Below, piece after piece: positions 55,703-64,000 of a DNA stretch of 64,000 nucleotides. A program made the translations under genes and the position numbers. Positions within the stretch are counted from its first letter, which is position 1; each line of letters opens with the position of its first letter. The notes beneath the pieces are model-generated. The model had not been told where the DNA came from. It saw only the letters and a program-made list of their open reading frames with translations, and ran no database searches. The DNA is from Bimuria novae-zelandiae CBS 107.79 (Eukaryota; Ascomycota; Dothideomycetes; Pleosporales; Didymosphaeriaceae), in assembly GCA_010015655.1 (NCBI GenBank), contig ML976667.1, positions 1,119,980 to 1,183,979 on the forward strand, read 5' to 3'.

Positions 55703-56235
55703 TGTTATAAGGCTCTTACACCTTATTCTAATCTAGGTTAGGGCGGTAAGGTATCGTGGTGCTTTATAGATTATTTAGTAGTATAAGTTGATGCGACACT
55801 TAGCGCGAGGCTAGACAATCTAATCTTATAATAAAGTAAAATAACTATTAGTCTATATAGGAGAACGTACTCGCACAGAAGATATATAAGTTAACTACAA
55901 GGAGGGAAACAACATAGGAGAATCGTCACACTATATACCAGTCTGTTTCCTCCCTTGTCCCTAGGTGCTCTGTCGTTCCCCACAGAGCGCAGTCGCTCTG
56001 TGGGCCCTTACAGAGCGTTGGTGTGTCGGCGCTCTGTCCGCCAAGACAGAGCGTCATCACGTAATACGCCCGTTCAGTATGTTAGCGCTCTGTCCGCCAA
56101 GACAGAGCGTCGTCACGTAATATATTAGTCTGGCGTATTGCCCTACGGCCCTCGTGCCGTGCGACCTGCGTCCCTTCCTGGACACCTCGTCCACCATAGA
56201 GATTCATTCCTGCGCTATCCTTCGGGATCGTAACA
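55703..56235 (-). repeat. LTR (right)
   Basis: 533 bp, TGTTATAAGG...GATCGTAACA. Relative to the left LTR it shows dozens of differences, nearly all transitions and mostly C to T or G to A here, including both CACGTG palindromes changed to CACGTA. Confidence 0.95.
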
Positions 56236-56240
56236 GTAGA
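56236..56240. repeat. 5-bp target site duplication, right
   Basis: GTAGA, identical to the left copy at 51975-51979. Confidence 0.9.
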
Positions 56241-56951
56241 TAAGAGCTCTCTGTAACCTCAACACTAAGTTTTAGCCTATATATATATACAAACTAAGCC
56301 TCAAAAAGTCACTTTTCAGCATCTCAATGTCAAAAATCCATATAAATATCGTTATTGTATGAGGTTTTGTATAGGCGCGCGATATTTGTTGGGGTGCCCC
56401 ACATGCCTTGGCGCGGGTGGTGACTCAAAAAATACGAGCTCCTTCGTAGAGTGGATTTGCTAAGGAGCTCCGTACGGAGCGACTACTCAGGACTAAATAG
56501 GGGTTCGGAACGGGCTAACTATCTACCGGCTATTAAGGAATCACATGACGCCAGCTGCGTACACGACGGAGTGCATGTTGCGGGCCTGGCCCGTAACAAT
56601 TGGAGCCTTGCTTATCGGCGCCCTCTCAGAACTGCTCCGGGCCACGCCAGGTCACGTGCCGGACCGTATATAGTTTATGGCCCCGACTCCTGAGCCTCCT
56701 CAAGGATTCGTCTCTTGGGCTAGCTCTACGCCACTGGGCCATCCGTCAATCCTAAAAGGATACAGTATCTCGAATAGAGGTTCTGGGCATAGAATAGCAT
56801 ATATACTTGCAGGGTACGAGGATGCCTCACATTATTGAAATATATTAGCAAGTACTTGATTACGTCTTCTATTTCGATCCCGACTACGGTTAGTATTAGA
56901 TCCTCCGCTCTCTATTTTCTTATAAAGCCCTTACTGACCGTTCCTACCTTG
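56241..56951. other. intergenic
   Basis: Right flank of the retrotransposon and 3' flank of the secreted-protein gene. It has short GAGCTC-centred inverted motifs near 56437-56476. No gene. Confidence 0.5.
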
Positions 56952-58800
56952 CTATACTGCAACTGGCCCCGCCCTCCCACCTGCACTACTCGTCACCGTT
57001 ACTGTGCTTGGTAACCCCTTACTCAAAATGACCAAGTTGAAGACGCCGCCACCATTGTTCGTCATGGGAGTTGGGCCAATGGCAGTTACTCCTTGGACAG
57101 AAAGGGAGAGAGTGGCCTTGAGATTGTTGGTAGTGGCAGCGACGGTGATAAGGAAACTGCCGCCGCGGTTCTTAGTCTTGACTGCATTAGTGATAACGAC
57201 GGTGTCCGGGCTTGGGCCCGCTGGTGGAGGTGGAGGCGGAGGTGGAGGTGGAGGCGGAGCCGCAGCGCAGGAAGTTGGTGCAGGAACGGGAGCGCCGGGC
57301 CAGGGGTTCAGTTGGCCGATGACGGGAGGGTTAGCCAGCGGTGGGGTGAGGGGATTGCCTGGTGTGTAGGGTCCGCTGCCTAGCGCGAGGAAGGGAAATT
57401 GGTCAAAGGCGTATGGCGGAACATTATCACCGAAAGCAGTAATCTCAGGGAAGACAAAGTCGAGTATCGGCTGAATATAGAGACCGGCGGTAAGGTTATT
57501 CTTAGTTACCGTTGTACCTGTTGCCAAGCGGAAGCCAACGTTGCGGGTTGGAGGCGCTACGGGGGTTTTACCGAAACGGAACACAGTACGTCCAATTGGA
57601 GCGACAGCCTGCGGCTGCACGAGTTGAAGGTTGCGCTCAGTAATTGCTCCTGTGCAAGGATCGACGTCTTGAGCAAACCACTGGATGGGAGTAGATGGGT
57701 CTGTCGTAAAAGCTACAGCACGAGTTTCGGGTTGATCCGGACTAACCGGGACTGTAATACCGAAGGCAGCCGACTCCGCACTCACGTAGGCCGGCTTCGT
57801 GCCTGGCGCTGTGAAAAGGCCCAGGTTGGCAACCAGATTGTTGACTTCGTAGATAGTACCGATGTTTTGCCCGGAGAAGTTGATCCAGTCACCAACAACT
57901 AGAGGCGCCATCACATTTGGATCAGGATCGGTAGCCTTGAGGGTTGCTGGATCAGGGAATGTGCTATAAACTCATTAGCAAATACCTGACTATCTCTGTA
58001 GAGGAAAGGTCTTACAGGTGAGTAGTTGGTCGATTAGTGGCCGGGTCAATGGGGCGATTCTTGGCGGGACACAACGGATCATTAGCTGATCTGGGGATGC
58101 ACATTGGGAACCCAGTAAAGCTATGAACGCTCGGGTTTATCGGGTCAACGGCCCACAGAGGATTCGCTGTGTATACGGGGCCATATACACCAAGAGGGTC
58201 ATTAAGGACACAAGTCAGGGTTCCAGCAGGACTGAAAGGTCCATCAACGGTAAAGTGACCCGTGGCAGTGTCGATGGAAGTAATGAAACCTGACATTAGT
58301 TTCACTGGGTTTTGAGCAAGATAAATGAGACCTGCAATGTGTTGGTCTTTGACTCGATTGCCGAAGACCTAGTGACGTTAGCCTTCAACCATGAAGCAAA
58401 CAGACAACAGCTTGGGGAACGCAAGGGGAAATACCGTAGCTGTCCATGACTGTGTTCCGGGCAGATTTGGTGTGGTAGGGTCAATAAACAACTCCGGCCA
58501 CGCTACAGCAGTGGCAGGAAGGGTAGCAATGGTATTATCGGGCACAATAACAGGCACTCCATCCACCTCAATCGTTCCTCCGCGCAAGAGATTTGTACCG
58601 GCATTCAAAGTCATTCTGCACTAGATGGTTAGAATCAAACCAAAGTTTGGTGTGAGGCACGAATGGAAAGCTGACTTAGTAATAGTGCCAATGAGGTTGA
58701 ACTGGCTAGGGTCATAGGGTGCCACGGTGAGTTGAGCTCTGACTGGCATCATGAGCAGGAGGGCGCTCAGCAGAGCACCCAAGAGATGCTTGAATGCCAT
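56952..58800 (-). CDS. secreted protein with polyproline hinge, unknown function
   Basis: Four exons: 58800-58676, 58615-58435, 58368-58016, 57963-56952; introns of 60, 66 and 52 bp with consistent phases; 556 residues. The signal peptide is MAFKHLLGALLSALLLMMPV, with the likely mature start at RAQLTVAPYD. The body contains TLNAGTNLLRGGTIEVDG, GNRVKDQHIAGLIYLAQ and FITSIDTATGHFTVDG, then TGFPMCIPRSANDPLCPAKN, a pattern of a conserved fungal extracellular protein family without known function. Near residue 440 a run of twelve prolines links to a C-terminal ~90-residue module (TVVITNAVKTKNRGGSFLIT) that looks like an Ig-like beta-sandwich. Few cysteines. The gene is intact although it lies between two dead transposons. 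It could act at the cell wall; I have no direct evidence. Confidence 0.85.
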
Positions 58801-59240
58801 TTTGATGAACTACTTAGTGAAATTCGCAAATAAACGGAAGATTATGAATTGCGATTACTCGGAAAAAGATTGACGGCGAAATAGAAGCGAGCAACAAAGG
58901 AACAGTTTTTGCCCGACAGGCAAGAAGGGGAAAAAACGAAGAAGTTTGTCAAACGAGTGTGCTGCCTCTGGACAACGCAGGCGGTGCGGACATGTGTGTG
59001 TAGGAGAGAGGGAGCGAGGCCTTCGGAAGAACGAGCTAAGTACATAAACAAACTAACAATAGCGCACTTTCCCCATATGGGGTGGTCACCTCCCAACAAT
59101 GTGCTGGGTGGGAGCAGGCTACGTACAAGTTTCCTTTCATTTCGTTCCATGTATTCCCCTCCAGTCATCGCCTCTGTCTGCGTGGCGCTCGGCAGGCTTT
59201 TTGTTACTAGGTAGGTGCTTTCCTGTTATTTCCTTTTCGT
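58801..59240. other. promoter side of secreted-protein gene
   Basis: 440 bp between the start of the secreted-protein gene and the left end of the TIR element. No separate feature. The transposon has inserted within ~440 bp of the start codon. Confidence 0.6.
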
Positions 59241-59242
59241 TA

Positions 59243-61115
59243 AGCTCGGCCATATACTTTTCGGCCACATATACTTTTCGGCCACATATACTTCTCGGCG
59301 ACCTCACTCAAGATAGCCACACTATTTCAAGTCGCAATATTCTTAACAACAACAATTAAATTTGCTACTTAGTATACATAGAGTTAAAAGTAAGTACTAC
59401 TACTGCTACTGTTACTTTTTAATCTTTTTTTCTTTAGTAAAGTGCTTACCTATTAAGCCTCTAAAGTAGCTACGTGATTATATATAGCTTTAATACTTTT
59501 AATATTAATAAAGTATTTATTTAAATTAACTTAAACTTGCTTTCTTATATAAGTAGCCCTAATATTATTAAATTTATATTTAAGTTATTAATTAGTAGCA
59601 TTTAGCTAAGCTATTTTAGGATTAGCTTTTATAATAGCTTTAACTATTTTACTAAGCACTAAGCAGGTGCTTTATAAAAAAAATTCTAATAGTAAAAGCT
59701 ACTACTAAGCCCTATTAAGGGCCTGTAAGCTTTATAAAGTGTTAAAGATCTAAACGAATAAATTTAATATTTAATAAGTTACTAGAGGAGTAATTAGTTA
59801 GCTAGTTACTTAAGATAATAGTAGTATAAAGCCTAAGTTATATAAGCTAAGTCTAAAAGCCTACTAGCTAGCTTATATAATACGCTCTAATAGCGCTTTT
59901 TCCCTTACTTTATTATATAATATAATATAGCGCTCTTTTTTAATTAGCGCCACGTTATTAAGTGTAAAAAAAGATTAAATCTTATTATAATAGTATATCT
60001 TAAGTATAAAAAAAGTTAAATTTAAAAGCTATAGCAGGTGTAAGACGTGCGCTAGGACGTATAGTGGGTAGATTTTATTAACTTTATAAAGCTATATAAA
60101 GTAAATTAGTATATAAAAGCTATAGCTATTAAGAAGGAGAAGATAATAATTACTAAAAAATAGTAAAATATTTAGTATAAAGATATACTGTAGCTAGTAG
60201 GAAGGAGTAGATAATAATTACTAAAAAATAGTAAAATATTTAGTATAAAAACATACTGTAACTATTTATATTTAATTAAATTAAATATTTAGCTATTTTT
60301 TAATATTATATAAAGCTATGTTAGTATATCTTATACTAAAAACTAGGTAGATTAAAGATAGTTACCTTTAAAAATAACTAAAAATTAAAGCTTAATACTA
60401 GTAGCTAAAATAGGTTTAATAATAAATACTTACTCGCGATCCTTTAAAAATTTAATATAAGCTTTCTTTTTAAAAAGCTTATAAGCACCTAGGCGTTTAT
60501 ATATACCCCTGGTGCACACTTAGTCTTATCTATATTCTATATATCTTTATATTATATGCCTAGCTCTATTCTTGTCTACTTAAATAGCTTACGAAAGGCC
60601 TTTATAGTATTATAGTTTACTACTATAGTTTATACGCCCTTAATTATTTAGCTAATTATAAATATAATGCGTAGGTTACAGGTAATAAAATAAAACATTT
60701 ATAATTACTTAAAAGGCTTATAGTCCCTGTTTATGCAAAGGAGCTAGGTGGCCATTTTCTATACGCAAGAATAGGAGGGTGACTATATATATATATATTT
60801 ATTAAGTATTTAATTCACTAAAAAGTCCTCTGATTTTAGGGTTAATTATTATTATTATTATTAAGCTATTATATAAAATTAGTAACTATTAATTTGTTCT
60901 TAAAGTAATAATTAGAAAATACTATACGCCTTAGTAGCTTATTACTATTTTTTAAAAATACTTATATTAAGATTGCAAATAGTATTATTAAAAGCTACCT
61001 TATAGGGATCTATTTTAAGTATATAGCGTTAATAACATAAAGTGTCAAAATAGAGTAACGCGTTGCGGTGGGGTGGCCGAGAAGTATATGTGGCCGAAAA
61101 GTACATAGCCGAGCT
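59243..61115. mobile_element. AT-rich TIR transposon, copy 2 (complete)
   Basis: 1873 bp flanked by TA (59241-59242 and 61116-61117). Terminal inverted repeats start AGCTCGGCC and are built from a 17-bp unit, ATATACTTTTCGGCCAC: three units on the left, two on the right. TA target duplication points to the Tc1/mariner/pogo superfamily. The interior is extremely AT- and TA-rich, with stops in every frame. It contains an internal ~61-bp duplication around 60126-60255. Colinear with copy 1 (28507-29893). Confidence 0.85.
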
Positions 61116-61117
61116 TA

Positions 61118-61500
61118 TTGTGGGTGGTTCTGGGCGCTGCTTCGTTCAGGGAAGAAGCCGACGTGGGATACGAGGGTCTTCTTAGCGCTCGTAGCGGGTG
61201 ATTCCACTCGCCAGCTGCGAGAGGACGCGGCATTGTGTATCAACGCGGCGCCCGTTGGTGGCAGCCATGAGCTTGAGCAAGCGGTTTACGAAACAAATCA
61301 GGCAATCGAGACAAAGCAGTATGCAGGAAACAGGAGAGAATCTTGGGTTCTTTGAAAGTACGAAGGCGACCATTGGGCCTAGCAGCGCTCAGGCAGCGGC
61401 TGAGCAGCGGCTGAACAGATGTGGCGGCGCCCCCTCATTTTTTTGGGCGGATGTGACGAGGACTTGAGGGTACTGTGGAGATTAAGGTATCGTGGCGCTG
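61118..61500. other. normal-composition island between two relics
   Basis: 380 bp with ordinary GC content between AT-rich elements. Frames of 95 and 89 codons overlap here but show no motif. Possibly the original host sequence. Confidence 0.5.
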
Positions 61501-63677
61501 CCTTATACCGTGTCCGTACGCGTAATGCTTGCGCAACACCATAAACGCTCTATTCAAAATAAGGCTATAAAGCTACATATAATTAATATTATTACACAAT
61601 TTTCTAGCATACTATTATATTAATACTTATAATTTATTTATATAATTTAAATTTATTTAAAAGCTTAATAGTATAGTAACTACGCATAGATTTAATTAGG
61701 GGAGCAAATGCGCCCTTTAAGGCCTCCCTAATATCTGCAGTATTAACAACATGTTTCTAACACTTTCTGCTTTGTAGAGATAGCTAAGAGGCCTTTCTCT
61801 TATCCTTTTAGGATAATTATAGAGCTTTTTTTATGTTGCAGGCAGACTTATAGACAGCGTGCTCAGCTGCCTTTTACGCAGCATACTTTTCCTGCTATAT
61901 TTTCTTTTTATATAGCTTAGCTACCTTTTTTAGCTTTACTATTTCTACTTTTTAAAGATACTATTACTAATCCTCTTACTTCTTAATAAATTAAATAAAT
62001 ATATGCCTCCCTTACCTTCCTTAGTAACTAGAGGACTAATTTACTATAATACTCTTCATACTATTAAAGATCTAGAGTCTTGCTTTTTTTTTAATACTTT
62101 TACTTTGTTAATAGCGCCTGTATTAGTGTATTATTATTATAGTAGAGTAGCTTATTGTGTATAGAAAGGTAGTAAAGTAATTAATAAAGCTTTTATGTAT
62201 TTTTACTACCCTAATTCTTAATTATAAAGTGTAGAAGCCTATTTATCTTTCTCTAGTTATAATTACTAAGTCCTGATAATAAGCTATTATCTAATTCTTA
62301 ATTATAGGTAAACCTATTAAAAATAGGATTAAGATTAGGTAGTAATATACTTATTACTTTAAAAGAGCTAAGAATAGTTAATTCCTTAAAAAACGCTTTC
62401 TATATATTTTGAAATAAGGGGAAAAAGTTACCTTAAGTAATAAAAGCTAGGCCCTAGCTTCTATAAAGATATTATAATAGCTTTGTTAAGTAGACTATGA
62501 ATAGAGCCTTAAACATTATAACGTTAAGTAGCTAAAGTATATAAGTTAAATAGGGAGGCAGGATAGCAAGCAGGATCTTTTTCTAATTATAATAGTTAAT
62601 AAAATCTATAGTAATATAGGATCTATAGCCGTTTATAATTAAAAGTTAATATAATTATTAAGGTTTTTTTCATATAGCAGTTAACATCTACTTAAGCTAG
62701 GCAAGACTAATATTATTATTTATCTAGCTAAAAAATAATAAAGTAATAAAGACTTTATAATATCCTATCGTAATATTTTCTACTTAGCTTAATTAGATAC
62801 CCTTATTAGTAGCTATATAGATAAGGCTTAGTAGTAGAGCTAATCTATTAGTGCAGATACATGCTAGGAGCATAATTTATACGTAATTACTATTTTAAAG
62901 TAATGCCCTAATCTCCTTCTTTCTCTTATATGTATTTACTAAATATCCTCTTTAATCTACTAATAATACTAATTAGGCAGCTTTTCTTATCTATATTATA
63001 AATATAATAAAGATCTATATAATATTAATCTATTTTACTATACAGTAGGTTAAAAAAGAGGTAATATTTATCTACTAAATTAGTGTTATAGTAATTACTG
63101 TCCATGCTAACAACCTATTATAAAATAAAATAAATACTATATTTATTAATAAAGTAGGTAACCTAGCTTCGCTACCTAGCTCCTTTACTATTATAGCGGT
63201 AAAGTTCTGTATTATCTCTCTAGTAAGAGGTATATGTCTCTCTATAAGTCTTTTAATATATTATACAAGCTCCTCCTCTTGCTATAGGAAAAGTTTTTAC
63301 TAATTAATATTTTTAACTTATTAAGGACGCGTTATATTGGTGGAGTTATCGCGTATTAAAGTTAGGGTATTTTGGTGTTGCGTGGGCATTACGCGAATCC
63401 GGGCATTACCGTAGCTTGGCAGGTCGTATATCATTCAAATTTAGACTTTATACCCCTATTAATATATATGATATATTTTCTTATATTTTACTCCTTTAAT
63501 ATAAATACTATACTATTATAATTATAAGAGATGTTGAAAAAATAATACCTTAATATAAAGTTATAAGATTTTAAAGTTCGTGATTTTCTTTAAATTTACT
63601 AGTAAAAAGGGTGTGCATGACCTGACAGCACGCACGACCTGCCAAGCTACGGTACGCGCACGGACACGGTAGTAAGG
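61501..63677 (-). mobile_element. pogo-like DNA transposon relic
   Basis: Terminal inverted repeats: left CCTTATACCGTGTCCGTA plus CGCGTAATGC...GCGCAACACCA (61501-61541); right GGTGTTGCGTGGGCATTACGCG (63374-63395) and, beyond an inserted MITE, CGGACACGGTAGTAAGG (63661-63677). On the minus strand a Tc5/CENP-B-type HTH reads RHIPLTREIIQNFTAIIVKE and KELGSEARLPTLLIN (near 63120-63260). Further in, a DDE_1-type core is recognisable (LLIINGYRSYITIDFINYYN, LLAILPPYLTYILQLLNVIM, GNFFPLFQNI). Heavily mutated to A and T with many stops; extinct. Confidence 0.8.
63409..63652. mobile_element. MITE, 244 bp, 19-bp perfect TIRs
   Basis: Starts CCGTAGCTTGGCAGGTCGT and ends with its exact reverse complement, flanked by TA on both sides (63407-63408, 63653-63654). 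Interior AT-rich and non-coding. It is inserted in the right terminal repeat of the pogo-like relic. TA target use suggests mobilisation by a Tc1/mariner-type transposase. Confidence 0.88.
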
Positions 63678-63969
63678 GGATGCGACCACAAAGCCAAAGC
63701 ATAGTTAAGCACGGTCAAGCACGGTTAAGTAACGATCAAGCAACGGTCGAGCACGGCCAATTTAAGGCTAGATTGTGGAATTAACTTAGCGAGCCTCGGT
63801 TATATTTATTGACGGAGGCTGCACCACTACGCCACCCTACAACTCTATCCAGTGTGCCCACATCGTTTTCTCCCTAGCTCATCTCTTGTCACGAGAATAG
63901 TTCCGTTTCCAAGTCTCCAAATTGTATAGTTTCCTCACTCGGCAACCAGTTTTTCTTCCGTCTCTCTCA
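63678..63969. other. right edge, leader-like sequence
   Basis: Short TCAAGCA(A)CGGT-type repeats near 63705-63755, then a pyrimidine-rich stretch before a possible gene start. Confidence 0.4.
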
Positions 63970-64000
63970 ATGGCTCGGACGCGCCAGCCACCCGGCTCAA
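63970..64000 (+). CDS. possible gene start, cut by window end
   Basis: ATG at 63970 in good context (CTCTCAATGG), preceded by ~80 bases of C/T-rich leader, begins MARTRQPPGS before the window ends. Too short to identify. The leader composition resembles that of the FYVE gene. Confidence 0.3.
   Translation, partial: MARTRQPPGS

Larger units (their letters stand above)
51980..56235 (-). mobile_element. Ty3/gypsy LTR retrotransposon with chromodomain, decayed
   Basis: 4256 bp: two 533-bp LTRs flanked by matching GTAGA duplications, internal region 52513-55702. Orientation is minus: a polypurine tract borders the LTR at 52512, and gag, integrase and chromodomain read right to left. The integrase followed by a chromodomain places it among chromoviruses, which often target heterochromatin. 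The 3.2-kb interior is too short for a full gag-pol, and I find no reverse transcriptase or RNase H motifs, so a large internal deletion is likely. Stops throughout are TAA/TAG one transition from sense codons. Opposite the 3' end of pol lies an antisense frame with a zinc-cluster-like motif. Confidence 0.93.

Noticed and set aside
1..64000. tRNA or rRNA genes
   Set aside because: I looked for B-box-like GGTTCGAATCC and cloverleaf flanks and saw none that pair convincingly; a tRNA search program would settle it.

Overview
The window reads as nuclear DNA of a filamentous ascomycete (Pezizomycotina, most likely Dothideomycetes; the class is an inference). Coding stretches are GC-balanced, introns are short (46-75 bp is usual) with GT...AG ends, and secreted plant-biomass oxidoreductases are present. 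The gene-bearing DNA is broken by very AT-rich, TA-dinucleotide-rich blocks full of decayed transposons. Differences between repeat copies are almost all C/T and G/A transitions, and broken reading frames are dominated by CAG/CAA to TAG/TAA changes. That is the footprint of repeat-induced point mutation (RIP).

Layout. 1-26 kb is mainly a gene region: a secreted GH1 beta-glucosidase-like enzyme, a GMC long-chain alcohol oxidase, a FYVE zinc-finger protein, a Dus1-type tRNA-dihydrouridine synthase, a broken J-domain gene, a laccase-like multicopper oxidase, a small coiled-coil protein, a single-pass surface protein and a GNAT acetyltransferase. 26.3-29.9 kb is transposon-rich: a mariner-like relic with three in-frame TAG codons, a 590-base assembly gap, a dispersed repeat and an AT-rich element. 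31-48 kb is a second gene island: ribosomal protein uS13 (S18) with a 4-nt first coding exon, a Cys/His-rich hypothetical protein, a 472-codon gene with one stop, a divergent protein kinase, a T5orf172-type gene with one stop and a cellobiose dehydrogenase. 50-64 kb is a transposon graveyard around one intact secreted-protein gene: a Tc1-like relic, an inverted copy of the dispersed repeat, a 4.26-kb Ty3/gypsy chromodomain retrotransposon with LTRs, PPT and 5-bp target duplications, a 1.87-kb TIR element, a pogo-like relic, and a MITE inserted in that relic's terminal repeat.

Genes acting together. Cellobiose dehydrogenase, the GH1 enzyme and the multicopper oxidase would all act outside the cell on plant polymers; the alcohol oxidase acts on long-chain alcohols. 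They are spread over 47 kb and are not a tight cluster. The remaining genes are housekeeping or unknown.

Most unusual: the retrotransposon carries, on the strand opposite gag-pol and between pol and the adjacent LTR, a 193-codon frame whose cysteine spacing matches a fungal Zn(II)2Cys6 DNA-binding cluster. RIP-type changes have broken it, and the gag zinc knuckle of the same element is broken the same way.
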